Shown: positions 1 through 7,847 of the stretch, in pieces
How positions within the stretch are numbered: the stretch's first letter is position 1
Layout: every line of letters begins with the position of its first letter
Assembly (NCBI RefSeq): GCF_003688995.1
Contig: NZ_PENI01000042.1
Location: forward strand, 22,619 to 86,618
Direction: 5' to 3'
Length of the DNA: 64,000 bases
From: Streptomyces shenzhenensis
GTDB lineage: Bacteria > Actinomycetota > Actinomycetes > Streptomycetales > Streptomycetaceae
The notes under the pieces: generated by a model
The model's database searches: none
Told to the model about the DNA's origin: nothing
What the model saw: the letters and a program-made list of their open reading frames with translations, nothing else
Program-made: the position numbers and the translations under genes

Positions 1-2
1 CG

Positions 3-488
3 ACACGGGACTTCGAGACCCACCGGCAGAGCTTCGGCGACACCAGCGTGCTGGACAGCAAGGACTTCTTCTACGGGCTGCGCCCCGGGGCGGAGTACGC
101 CGTCGACCTGGAGCCCGGGGTGCGGCTGCTGATCGAGTTGCAGGCCGTCGGCAACGCCGACGAGCGGGGCATGCGCACGGTGATGGCCACGTTGAACGGG
201 CAGCTCAGGCCGATCCAGGTGCGCGACCGGGCGGCGGCCTCGGACGTGCCGGTCACGGAGAAGGCCGACCGCTCCAACCCCGGCCAGGTGGCGGCGCCGT
301 TCGCCGGCGTGGTGACCCTCGCGGTCGCCGAGGGTGAGGAGGTGGCGGCCGGGGCGACGGTGGCCACCATCGAGGCGATGAAGATGGAGGCCGCGATCAC
401 CGCCCCGCGCGCGGGCCTGGTGTCCCGGCTGGCCATCAACCGCATCCAGCAGGTGGAGGGCGGCGACCTCCTGGTCGAACTGACGTGA
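3..488 (+). CDS. pyc: Pyruvate carboxylase, C-terminal end (partial)
   Basis: Only the last 161 codons are in the window; the frame is open from base 3 and stops at 488. The reading carries the end of the carboxyltransferase/PC tetramerisation region followed by a biotinyl (BCCP) domain. The biotin-attachment motif EAMKMEA is clear, with the acceptor lysine at about bases 381-383. The enzyme carboxylates pyruvate to oxaloacetate, an anaplerotic step in the cytoplasm. The domain order (CT then C-terminal BCCP) fits single-chain pyruvate carboxylase rather than a stand-alone acetyl-CoA carboxylase biotin subunit, because the upstream sequence (FGDTSVL, then FFYGLRPG) matches the pyruvate carboxylase linker. 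The gene is cut by the window edge, so its start cannot be judged. Confidence 0.93.
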   Translation, partial: TRDFETHRQSFGDTSVLDSKDFFYGLRPGAEYAVDLEPGVRLLIELQAVGNADERGMRTVMATLNGQLRPIQVRDRAAASDVPVTEKADRSNPGQVAAPFAGVVTLAVAEGEEVAAGATVATIEAMKMEAAITAPRAGLVSRLAINRIQQVEGGDLLVELT

Positions 489-572
489 CCGCCCGGTCTC
501 CGGCCCCTTCCAGCACGGTCTGACCGTCACGGGCCCCGGGACGGCCGCCTCCCGAAGAACGGGCCGACGCAC

Positions 573-598
573 GACGGAGCGGCCCGCGCGGCTCCGTC
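573..598 (+). terminator. Hairpin after pyc
   Basis: An inverted repeat GACGGAGC / GCTCCGTC (8 bp perfect) with a 10-base loop lies between pyc and the MarR gene. It lacks a T-run, as is usual for high-GC actinobacteria. It is placed to end pyc transcription. Confidence 0.5.
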
Positions 599-607
599 CC
601 GGCAACT

Positions 608-647
608 TGTTTCACATTACATCTAAATGCATAATGCAGTGATGCAT
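608..647 (+). promoter_or_regulatory. Candidate marR promoter with paired ATGCAT sites
   Basis: TTGTTT at 608-613 and CATAAT at 630-635 (16-base spacer) look like a -35/-10 pair; the predicted start of transcription falls near 642. Two ATGCAT palindromes (627-632 and 642-647) stand 15 bp apart on this A/T-rich island, unlike anything nearby. MarR dimers commonly bind such paired half-sites over their own promoter, so this is a plausible autoregulatory operator. Seen: promoter-like boxes and repeats. Inferred: binding and transcription start. Confidence 0.4.
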
Positions 648-1109
648 AAGCGGATTATGGATCCGGCGGCCGCCGACCGCGCGCCGGAGGACCTGATCAT
701 CGCCGTCGAGCAGCTGGTCCGCTACGTACGCCGCAGCGCCACCGCCGGCGGCCTGAGCACGGCGGCCTCCTCGGTACTGGCCCGGCTCGGCCGCGAAGGA
801 CCCCAGCGGCTGACCGAACTGGCCCGCGCCGAAGGCGTATCCCAGCCGAACATGACCCAACTGATCACCCGGCTGGAGCGGGCGGGCCTGGTGCGCCGCA
901 CCGCCGACCACAGCGACGGCCGGGGCGTCCTGGTGGCGGCCACCCCCACCGGCCTCGACGTCTTCCGGCAGCGACGCGCCGAGCGCGCCGAGGCGCTCAA
1001 GGACCTCGTCGCGCACCTGACCGAGGCGGAACAGGACGCGGTGACCATCGCGCTGCCCGCCCTCGCCCGGGCCGTCCAGGACGGCCCCGAGCGCCCGGCC
1101 CCCTCCTGA
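642..1109 (+). CDS. MarR-family transcriptional regulator
   Basis: A winged-helix regulator of about 155 residues, the usual MarR length. The helix-turn-helix is visible around RLTELARAEGVSQPNMTQLITRLERAGLVRR, with the wing at DHSDGRGVLVAATPTGLDVF. In-frame ATG codons occur at 627, 642 and 657 and none has a Shine-Dalgarno sequence. I chose 642 because the candidate promoter would start transcription there, giving a leaderless mRNA; 627 or 657 remain possible. The next gene in the same direction, 60 bases on, encodes an MFS efflux protein, the classic arrangement in which a MarR protein represses an exporter until a toxic ligand binds. The ligand cannot be told from sequence. Confidence 0.85.
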   Translation: MHKRIMDPAAADRAPEDLIIAVEQLVRYVRRSATAGGLSTAASSVLARLGREGPQRLTELARAEGVSQPNMTQLITRLERAGLVRRTADHSDGRGVLVAATPTGLDVFRQRRAERAEALKDLVAHLTEAEQDAVTIALPALARAVQDGPERPAPS

Positions 1110-1169
1110 CCCGCACAGCCACACCGCTTTTTTCTCCCTCCCCGTCAACGCTCCGGAAGAGAAGTGCAC

Positions 1170-2891
1170 ATGAGTGCATCCCATGGAACGGCCGCCAGTC
1201 CCTTCAAGCAGCCCAGGGCCGTCTGGGCCGTCGCGTTCGCCTGCGTGATCTCGTTCATGGGCATCGGTCTGGTGGACCCGATCCTGCCCGCCCTGGCCGA
1301 GGACCTGCACGCCTCGCCCAGCCAGGTCTCCCTGCTGTTCAGCAGCTATCTCATCGTCACCGCGGTGGCCATGCTCATCGTCGGCTGGTTCTCCAGCCGG
1401 TTCGGCGCCAAGCGCACCCTCGTCATAGGCCTCGCGGTCATCGTCGTCTTCGCGGCGCTGGCCGGCACCTCCGGCTCCATCGACGGCATCGTCGGCTTCC
1501 GGGCCGGCTGGGGCCTGGGCAACGCCCTGTTCATCGCCACCTCGCTGGCGGTGATCGTCGCCTCGGCCAGCGGCGGCTTCGGTGGCGCGATCATCCTGTA
1601 CGAGACCGCGCTCGGCCTCGGCATCGCCGTCGGCCCGCTGCTGGGCGGGGAGTTGGGCGAGATCAGCTGGCGGGGGCCGTTCTTCGGCGTCGCGGTGCTG
1701 ATGGCCATCGCCCTCGTCGCCACCCTGGCCTTCGTGCCCGCCCTGCCCAGGCCGGAACGCCGCAGCTCGCCGCTCGACCCGCTCAAGGCGCTGCGCCACC
1801 GCGGCCTGCTGACGATGGGCATCATGGCGCTGCTGTACAACTGGGGCTTCTTCACCATGCTGGGGTACGCGCCGTACCCGATGGAGCTGGACGCCCATCA
1901 GCTCGGGCTGGTCTTCACCGGCTGGGGCCTGCTGGTGGCCGCCTTCAGCGTCTTCTTCGCCCCGCGTCTGCAGGCCCGTTACGGCACCGCCCCGGTGCTC
2001 TACGCCAATCTGCTCGGCCTCGGCATCGTGCTGGCCGTGATCGCCGCGGGCGTCGGGACGCCGGCCGTCGTGATCGTCGCGGTCATCCTCAGCGGCGCGT
2101 TCATCGGCATCAACAACACCCTCACCACCCAGGCCGTCATGCTGGTCTCCCCGGTGGAGCGGCCGGTCGCCTCCTCCGCCTACGGCTTCCTGCGCTTCAT
2201 CGGCGGCGGCCTCGCCCCCTACGTCGCGGGCAAGCTCGCCGACGCCACCGACCTCAGCGTCCCCTTCTACCTCGGCGCCGCCACCTTCCTGCTCGCCATC
2301 CCGGTGCTGGCCAGCGGGCACCGCCTGCTGCGCGCCGCCGAGACGGACACCGGCGAGGGCGAACCACTGACCCCGGTCCTCACACCCGTCGGCGCGGCAC
2401 CGCGCGGCGGCACCCGGCCGGTCATCGTCGTCGTCGGCGGCCACGACGGGGCCGCCGCGACCGTCGACACCGCGGCCCGGTTCGCCCAGGACACGGGCAG
2501 CCCGCTGGAGATCGTCCATGTGCAGCAGACCGCCGTCGTCGAGGAACAGGCCGTCGACACCGAGACCGCCGACCAGGCCCGCGCCGCCGTCACCGCCCAC
2601 CTGGACCGCCTCGCCGCGCTCGACATCCCCGTGACCGGCCAGATCCTCAGCAGCGTCGGCGACCACGCCGCGGCGGGACGCGTCCTCGCCCGGCACGCCG
2701 CCGAGGTGGGCGCCCGCGCCATAGCGGTCGGCCGTTCGCCGCGCGGCCCCCTCGCCCAGTTCGCCGACGGCAGCCTCACCACCGCGCTCACCCACGCCGC
2801 CGACTGCACGGTCGTCCTCGTCGACCCCGAGCACACACCGCGGCCCCTGACCTCGGCCACGCTGTCGGAACTGCGCGCCGAGGCCCACTGA
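1170..2891 (+). CDS. MFS exporter fused to a C-terminal universal stress (USP-like) domain
   Basis: About 573 residues, far longer than a usual 12-TM drug exporter (about 400). Residues 1-385 form the transporter: the TM1 region FACVISFMGIGLVDPILPAL and the loop after TM2, GWFSSRFGAKRT, are typical of the multidrug MFS group. The remaining 180 residues are soluble, with alternating hydrophobic strands (PVIVVVGGHDGAAATVDTAARFA, PLEIVHVQQTAVVEE, ARAIAVGRSPRG, CTVVLVD) that read as a USP/UspA alpha-beta fold. ATG at 1170 has a GGAAGAGAAG purine stretch upstream; a GTG at 1164 is possible. It follows the MarR gene and is probably under its control. Substrate unknown. The fused domain may sense nucleotide or stress, but that is inference. 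Confidence 0.85.
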   Translation: MSASHGTAASPFKQPRAVWAVAFACVISFMGIGLVDPILPALAEDLHASPSQVSLLFSSYLIVTAVAMLIVGWFSSRFGAKRTLVIGLAVIVVFAALAGTSGSIDGIVGFRAGWGLGNALFIATSLAVIVASASGGFGGAIILYETALGLGIAVGPLLGGELGEISWRGPFFGVAVLMAIALVATLAFVPALPRPERRSSPLDPLKALRHRGLLTMGIMALLYNWGFFTMLGYAPYPMELDAHQLGLVFTGWGLLVAAFSVFFAPRLQARYGTAPVLYANLLGLGIVLAVIAAGVGTPAVVIVAVILSGAFIGINNTLTTQAVMLVSPVERPVASSAYGFLRFIGGGLAPYVAGKLADATDLSVPFYLGAATFLLAIPVLASGHRLLRAAETDTGEGEPLTPVLTPVGAAPRGGTRPVIVVVGGHDGAAATVDTAARFAQDTGSPLEIVHVQQTAVVEEQAVDTETADQARAAVTAHLDRLAALDIPVTGQILSSVGDHAAAGRVLARHAAEVGARAIAVGRSPRGPLAQFADGSLTTALTHAADCTVVLVDPEHTPRPLTSATLSELRAEAH

Positions 2892-2913
2892 TCCGCACCG
2901 CCCACCGGCATCC

Positions 2914-2953
2914 CCACGGGGCGGACCCGTCACCCGACGGGCCCGCCCCGTGG
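2914..2953. terminator. Strong bidirectional hairpin after the MFS gene
   Basis: An 18-bp stem with one mismatch (arms 2914-2931 and 2936-2953, loop ACCC) starts 22 bases after the MFS stop codon. Stem length and tight loop make it a convincing factor-independent terminator for a GC-rich genome. Confidence 0.8.
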
Positions 2954-3291
2954 CATTCGCGCGTCGCGAAAGCGCAAGGGGCGGAGCACCGGAATCCATG
3001 GCCGCCCGAGCCGCCCGACCGGCTCGCCGCGACGACCCGGCCGCACGGCTGGACGGACAGGCCGCTGCCCGGTCGGCGGCGCGCGCACCGTCGACCGGGC
3101 AGCCCCTGTTCCCCGCCCCGGCAGGCCGGGCCCGGTAGCCGGTACCGCCGGACACCGCAGCCGCTCACCGGCGCCGGTGCGTGCACCGACGCGCCCGGTA
3201 CCGGGGACCGGGGCCGTACGCCCGGGAACGTACGCGGGGTTACTCCCGCCGGCAGACGACCCGGCGGGCCGGGACCGGCACGGTGAGGGCC
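2954..3291. other. Intergenic, no gene seen
   Basis: The stretch between the MFS terminator and the next membrane-protein gene has open frames, but they are Arg/Ala/Pro-rich with no ribosome-binding site or family resemblance. A GAGGG site at 3284-3289 belongs to the next gene. Nothing else recognised. Confidence 0.5.
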
Positions 3292-3864
3292 ATGAAACTG
3301 AGCCGCCCCGCCCGCCGGTCCCTTCTCGTCGTCCATGTCACCGCCTCCGCGAGCTGGCTCGGGCTCACGCTCGGGCTGCTCGCGCTGGGGATCACCGCGG
3401 CCACCACCTGGCAGGCGGCGGCCGTGGCGGCATCCGTGCGGTCCATGGGACTGTTCGCCGACCGGCTGCTGCTTCCCGTGGCGCTCGCCACGCTCGGCAG
3501 CGGTCTGGTGCTGTCCCTCGGCACACCGTGGGGGCTGGCGCGGCATCGCTGGGTCTGGATCAAGTTCTGGCTGACCCTGGCCACCACCGCCGCGACGGCC
3601 TTCGCGCTGCGCCCCGGGGTGCATGCGGCGGTCGCCGCCGTCGCCGGCGGCGGCCCCCTGCCCGACGCCGGTGCCGTCCTGACCGGACCGGCCGTGTCGC
3701 TGGCCGCCTATGTCTTCATGACGGTGATCTCGGTACTCAAGCCCTGGGGCCCGACCCGGCGCGGGCGCAGGCGGCGCGAGGCCGCCCGCGGTCACCGAGA
3801 GGCTGTGCGTGGTGGTGCCCGGCCCACTCGGGCCGGGCACCACCACGCCGGTTCGCGTGCCTAG
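3292..3864 (+). CDS. Small integral membrane protein (DUF2269-like)
   Basis: About 190 residues with four hydrophobic segments (SLLVVHVTASASWLGLTLGLLAL; a segment around LLPVALATLGSGLVLSL; FWLTLATTAATAFAL; VSLAAYVFMTVISVL) and a basic C-terminal tail. The first helix with its HV...SWLG pattern resembles bacterial DUF2269-type membrane proteins of unknown role. ATG 3292 has a GAGGG site 3 bases upstream; the frame is open further upstream without a better start. Odd: the last 18 codons lie inside a terminator stem (3809-3846), and the TAG stop shares the palindrome CTAG with the stop of the convergent dehydrogenase gene. The tail may therefore be a read-through extension of an older, shorter protein. 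Function unknown. Confidence 0.7.
   Translation: MKLSRPARRSLLVVHVTASASWLGLTLGLLALGITAATTWQAAAVAASVRSMGLFADRLLLPVALATLGSGLVLSLGTPWGLARHRWVWIKFWLTLATTAATAFALRPGVHAAVAAVAGGGPLPDAGAVLTGPAVSLAAYVFMTVISVLKPWGPTRRGRRRREAARGHREAVRGGARPTRAGHHHAGSRA
3809..3846. terminator. 17-bp perfect hairpin between convergent genes
   Basis: Perfect 17-bp stem (3809-3825 with 3830-3846) around the loop ACTC. It lies just before the shared stop region of two convergent genes and can work in both directions. It is unusual in lying wholly inside the 3' end of the plus-strand coding sequence. Confidence 0.85.
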
Positions 3865-5012
3865 GCGGCGAGCGCGTGACCGGGATGCAGGACGACCTTG
3901 GTGTACCCCTCGATCCGTTGGTCGAACTTCTCGTACGCCTGCGGAGCCTGGTCCAGCGGCAGTTCGTGGGAGACCACGAAGCTGGGCTTGGCCCGCCCCG
4001 AGATGATCAGGTCGCGCAACTGGCGGTTGTACTGCTTGACGTTGCACTGGCCCGTGCCCATCTGCTGCCCCTTCTCGAACATCTTGCCGATGGAGACCAG
4101 CAGTTGACCGTGCTTGGCGTGCTCGTCGGGGCCGCCCGGGTCGGACGGCACGTACAGGCCCGGTATGCCGAGCATGCCGGTCGGCCGTACCGTCTCGACG
4201 AGCGTGTTCAGGACGACGGCGGGTTCCTCGTGGCTGGCGTCGTGCGCCTGCGCCTGGTATCCGACGGCGTCCACGCCCTTGTCGGTGCCCTCGCCCCGCG
4301 TCTGCTCCTTGATCTGCTCGGTCGGGTCGTCCTTGGTGAAGTCGATCGGAACGGCCCCGATCTCCGCCGCCTTGGCGAGCCGTTCGGGCACCCGGTCCAC
4401 ACAGAACACCTTGGACGCGCCGCGCAGCAGCGCGGAGTAGGCGGCCATCAGACCGACGGGCCCGGCACCGAACACGGCCACGCTCTCACCGGGGGACACC
4501 TTGGCGAGCTCGCAACCGTGATATCCGGTCGGGAAGATGTCGGCGAGCAGTACGAAGTCGGTCTCGAACTCCTCGCCCGGCGGCAGCTTCAGACAGTTGA
4601 AGTCGGCGAACGGCACCCGCAACAGCTCCGCCTGACCGCCCTTGTACGGGCCCATCGCCACATAGCCGTACGCCCCGCCGGCGAACCCCGGGTTGACCGT
4701 CAGACAGAACCCGGTCTTGCCGGCAAGACAGTTCTTGCAGAACCCGCACGCGACGTTGAACGGCATCACGACGCGGTCCCCGGCGGACAACGACGTCACC
4801 CCGCTGCCGACCTCCTCGACGATGCCGAGGTTCTCGTGCCCGAAGACGATGCCGGCCTCGGCCGCCGTGCGGCCCTCGTACATGTGCAGGTCCGATCCGC
4901 AGATCGCGCTCGACGTCACCCGTACCAGCACGTCGTTCGGATGCTGGATCTGCGGATCGTCGACATCCCTCACAGCCACACTGAAGGGCTTCTCGTAGAC
5001 GACGGCTTTCAC
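3861..5012 (-). CDS. Zinc-dependent alcohol dehydrogenase, glutathione-independent formaldehyde dehydrogenase type
   Basis: A 383-residue medium-chain dehydrogenase. Catalytic zinc ligands are seen as C38 (AICGSDLH) and the GHE motif at 58-60; the structural zinc cluster is C89, C92, C95 and C103. The Rossmann motif AVFGAGPVGLMAA is present. The C-terminal block with DAVGYQAQAHD and a GIPGLYVPSDPGG stretch is typical of the FdhA/formaldehyde dismutase branch, whose members keep NAD(H) tightly bound. GTG 5012 is preceded by GGAGGTGG at a good distance, so the longer Arg-rich upstream frame is not used. The gene is a monocistron with its own upstream region. Likely role: oxidation of formaldehyde or other small aldehydes and alcohols; true substrate not certain. 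Confidence 0.88.
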   Translation of the reverse strand: MKAVVYEKPFSVAVRDVDDPQIQHPNDVLVRVTSSAICGSDLHMYEGRTAAEAGIVFGHENLGIVEEVGSGVTSLSAGDRVVMPFNVACGFCKNCLAGKTGFCLTVNPGFAGGAYGYVAMGPYKGGQAELLRVPFADFNCLKLPPGEEFETDFVLLADIFPTGYHGCELAKVSPGESVAVFGAGPVGLMAAYSALLRGASKVFCVDRVPERLAKAAEIGAVPIDFTKDDPTEQIKEQTRGEGTDKGVDAVGYQAQAHDASHEEPAVVLNTLVETVRPTGMLGIPGLYVPSDPGGPDEHAKHGQLLVSIGKMFEKGQQMGTGQCNVKQYNRQLRDLIISGRAKPSFVVSHELPLDQAPQAYEKFDQRIEGYTKVVLHPGHALAA

Positions 5013-5172
5013 CTGTACCACCTCCGCGTCGAACGCCCGGCGTCGGCGACGAGGCCGCCGCATCCGCCGAGGCGCGCAACGAGGCGCGCAATGTGGCACG
5101 GCCCGTCGGCCCGTGTCGCAGGCCCAGGCGCTCTTGCTTCACCACTCGATACTTCCAGGGAACGCCCGTACG

Positions 5173-5568
5173 TCAGCACCTGCAACCCGCGTCCCGCGCA
5201 CCTCGCCGGCCCGCGGCCGTGAACATCGGCAGCGCCAGGAGGAGCCGGTCGGCCCCCGCCCGCCGCCGCTGCTCGGCGATCCGGCCGTCCGCCTGCGCCC
5301 GCGGCCCGGGCGCCCTCGGCCGGCCCGGACCGCAGGGGGCCGCCTCGGGTTTGTCGGCCCGGCAGCCGTCCCAGGCGACGGCAGCCGGCAGGGTTCCGCG
5401 ATCCGGAAGTCCGCCCCGGGCCACAGGCCGGCGCGCGACTGCGATCATCCGCTCGTCCGGGGCGACGCCGAGCAAGCCGTAAGAAAGGAAGAGCAGTTCA
5501 CCGGCGCCGGGTAGCCGGCCGACGGCGTCGAGCCGCGCGAGAAGGGCCTCCGCGGACCGGTCCCGCAC
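5173..5568 (-). CDS. Hypothetical protein, possible gene remnant
   Basis: A 131-codon frame starting with GTG 5568. The first half reads as plausible protein (LLARLDAVGRLPGAGELLFL, then SYGLLGVAPDERMIAVARRP), and its codons have the G/C third-position bias of real genes here. The second half becomes Pro/Arg/Ala-rich and ends in low-complexity sequence. No family recognised and no clear ribosome-binding site. It may be a decayed or frame-shifted gene; competing frames on the plus strand look worse. The remaining sequence between the dehydrogenase and the acyltransferase shows nothing else. Confidence 0.3.
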   Translation of the reverse strand: MRDRSAEALLARLDAVGRLPGAGELLFLSYGLLGVAPDERMIAVARRPVARGGLPDRGTLPAAVAWDGCRADKPEAAPCGPGRPRAPGPRAQADGRIAEQRRRAGADRLLLALPMFTAAGRRGARDAGCRC

Positions 5569-5640
5569 CCGGTGTCGTCCCGCTGCTGCGCACGGACGCC
5601 GTCCCGGGCGGCGCGGTCCGAACCGGGGCCGTCCGGACGG

Positions 5641-6852
5641 TCAATCGGCCGCGCGGGACGAGCCGGGTGCGGGACCGGTCCGGGCGGGCTGGAGCGCCTG
5701 CTCGGCCTGCTGGGCCTGCCGGGCCTCGGCGGCGCGGCGACCGCCGAGCAGCAGCCGCTGGGCGGGACGCTCCACCTTCTCGTACAGGACCCAGGACAGG
5801 CCGAGGGACAGCGCGAACGCGCCGGCGGTCACGGCGAGGCCCGCCGCCACACCGAACTGCGGGGAGAGCCCGAGCACGTTGGTGCCGGCCCGCAGTACCA
5901 GCAGGTGCACCATGTAGAAGGCGAACGACAGCTCCCCGAGCCGCACCAGCCGAGGGCGCCGCCACAGCGAGGGGAGTCCCCGGAGGTCCGCGACGGCCGC
6001 CGCCGGGATGAGCAGCGCGAAGCCCGCGATGGTGCAGGCGGTGGCCGCATAGCCGGGGGTGACCTGCGGTACGAGGAAGTAGCCGATGACCGCGAGGGCG
6101 AGCGAGGCCTCCAGACCGGGGCCGCGCCACCGGTCGAGGAACACCAGCCGGGCCGCCGCCGCGCCGAGGACGAACTCGGGCAGCCGGGCGGCGGGGTTGG
6201 CGCTGATCGACTCCGCCGTCCAGTGGTGCGTCTCCGCCCAGGCCAGCACCAGCACGGCCAGCACCGACGCCCCGGCCAGCGCCGTCGTGCCGCGGGCGCC
6301 GAGCCGGCGCAGCAGGAGGGCCAGCAGCGGGAAGGCCGCGTAGAAGAACGCCTCGCAGGCGAGCGACCAGCTGACCGGGTTCAGCGTCTGCCACCACGGC
6401 CGCCACCAGGAGTGGACCAGCAGGACGTTGGCGACCGTCTGGGACGGCTCGGGCTTCGTCTGGTGGGCCAGGGTGTACGCCATGAGCAGCGCGATCGCGG
6501 CCGTCACCAGGTGCACCGGATAGATCCGGGCGATCCGCCGCCGCCAGAAGGCGAGCGCGCTGTCCTTGGGCCGCGCGGACCAGGTCAGGACAAAGCCGGA
6601 CAGCACGAAGAAGAACGACACGCCGTTGGCGCCGGGCCCGAACGCCCAGGTCGCATAGCGGTCGCCGGCGCCCCCGAAGTAGTGGTAGTTGCGCACATGC
6701 AGTCCGAAGACCAGCAGCGCCGCCACCCAGCGCAGCCCGGTCAGGGACGGCAGGGAGGGCGCGGACGCGGTGGGTGGCAGCCGGGCGGCGGGGGAGGGGG
6801 CGGTGACGGGCGGCGTCCCGGCGGTGCGGGTCGTCCTGGTCGCCGTCGTCAT
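5641..6852 (-). CDS. Membrane acyltransferase (acyltransferase family 3, OafA/YrhL type)
   Basis: A 403-residue protein with about ten membrane segments. The family hallmark opens the core: SLTGLRWVAALLVFGLHV, with the histidine and following arginine region used for acyl transfer, then GVSFFFVLSGFVLTW and the RRIARIYPVHL segment. A proline/alanine-rich cytoplasmic N-terminus of about 40 residues precedes it, and a Gln/Arg/Ala-rich tail follows. Members O-acylate cell-surface polysaccharides, sugars or secondary metabolites at the membrane. ATG 6852 has GAAGGTGAT upstream. No biosynthetic cluster flanks it, so the acceptor is unknown. Confidence 0.88.
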   Translation of the reverse strand: MTTATRTTRTAGTPPVTAPSPAARLPPTASAPSLPSLTGLRWVAALLVFGLHVRNYHYFGGAGDRYATWAFGPGANGVSFFFVLSGFVLTWSARPKDSALAFWRRRIARIYPVHLVTAAIALLMAYTLAHQTKPEPSQTVANVLLVHSWWRPWWQTLNPVSWSLACEAFFYAAFPLLALLLRRLGARGTTALAGASVLAVLVLAWAETHHWTAESISANPAARLPEFVLGAAAARLVFLDRWRGPGLEASLALAVIGYFLVPQVTPGYAATACTIAGFALLIPAAAVADLRGLPSLWRRPRLVRLGELSFAFYMVHLLVLRAGTNVLGLSPQFGVAAGLAVTAGAFALSLGLSWVLYEKVERPAQRLLLGGRRAAEARQAQQAEQALQPARTGPAPGSSRAAD

Positions 6853-7208
6853 CGGATCACCTTCCGGGGGAGTGTGGGCAGGGCATGGAAGGGAACGTTG
6901 CCAGTTCGCCGTTTTTCATGCGGGTCGTTCTGAAACAACACACCCCGGCGGTTGCGGAGCGTTGACGGCGCGTCTTGGCGGGCGTGGCAGGCCCCTCGTA
7001 TGGCGGACCGGGGGTGGCCCGCCGGCGGGCCGTGCCGGTAGGCGGCCGGGGATTTCCCCCGGTCGAGGGAACGGCGGGGCGGTGGCCGGCCATGGCGGGA
7101 TCTGTGGGAGACGTGTCGTGATCGCCATGGCAGCGGTCGGGCGCCGGTGGTGATCCTGGAGAGAGCCGCGCGGCCGTCCGGCCCCATCCCCGCGCAAGGA
7201 GGCACACC
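6853..7208. other. Divergent intergenic region between acyltransferase and HD gene
   Basis: Contains the upstream regions of both divergent genes. An A/T-rich patch (about 6905-6945) and a TTGACG hexamer at 6962-6967 could be promoter parts, but no convincing -10 box pairs with them. AAGGAGG at 7196-7202 is the HD gene ribosome-binding site. No gene seen. Confidence 0.4.
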
Positions 7209-7847
7209 ATGACCGGCGCAGACCTCGATGTGAAGATCCCCGACACCGCGCTCGCCCGCGAGGCCACCCGGCTCGTCCGGGACACCACCAGTGACCTGAT
7301 CTACCACCACTCGCACCGCGTCTACTGCTTCGGCACCCTCCAGGGACGCAACCGCGGCCTCGGCTTCGACCCCGAACTCCTGTACATCGGCGCGATGTTC
7401 CACGACCTCGGGCTCAACGAGGAGTTCCACGACAGCGGGCGCCGCTTCGAGGTCGACAGCGCCGACGAGGCCAAGCGGTTCCTGCAGGCCCATGATGTCC
7501 CCGCGGACAGCGTGCGCCGGGTGTGGACCGCGATCGCCCTGCACACCACGCCCGGCATTCCGGAGTTCATGGAACCGGAGATCGCCCTGGTCACGGCGGG
7601 TGTCGAGTACGACGTCCTCGGCATCGGCTACGACGACGTGTCCGACGCCGACCGCGCCGCGATCGTGGCCCTGCACCCGCGCCCCGACTTCAAGCGGCGG
7701 ATCCTGGAGGCCTTCACCGAGGGCATCCGCTCGAAGCCCGAGACCACCTTCGGCAACGTCAAGGCCGACGTCCTCGCCCGCTACGTGCCGGGTTTCGAAC
7801 GCGGCGACTTCGTGGACACGATCCTCGAATCAGCGTGGAAGGAGTGA
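7209..7847 (+). CDS. HD-domain hydrolase, cyanamide-hydratase-like
   Basis: A 212-residue HD-superfamily metal-dependent protein. The metal-binding residues are visible in order: HSHRV (first His), IGAMFHDLGL (His-Asp pair), and later ALHTT. This spacing and the start YHHSHRVYCFGTLQG match the cyanamide hydratase (Ddi2)-like group rather than nucleotide phosphohydrolases. AAGGAGG precedes the ATG by 6 bases. Cyanamide hydration is known only for characterised fungal members, so the natural substrate is unproven. The gene stands alone and is followed by the repeat array. Confidence 0.82.
   Translation: MTGADLDVKIPDTALAREATRLVRDTTSDLIYHHSHRVYCFGTLQGRNRGLGFDPELLYIGAMFHDLGLNEEFHDSGRRFEVDSADEAKRFLQAHDVPADSVRRVWTAIALHTTPGIPEFMEPEIALVTAGVEYDVLGIGYDDVSDADRAAIVALHPRPDFKRRILEAFTEGIRSKPETTFGNVKADVLARYVPGFERGDFVDTILESAWKE

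Noticed and set aside
2950..3138. Small plus-strand ORF after the MFS gene
   Set aside because: It starts inside the terminator stem and is Arg/Ala-rich with no ribosome-binding site.
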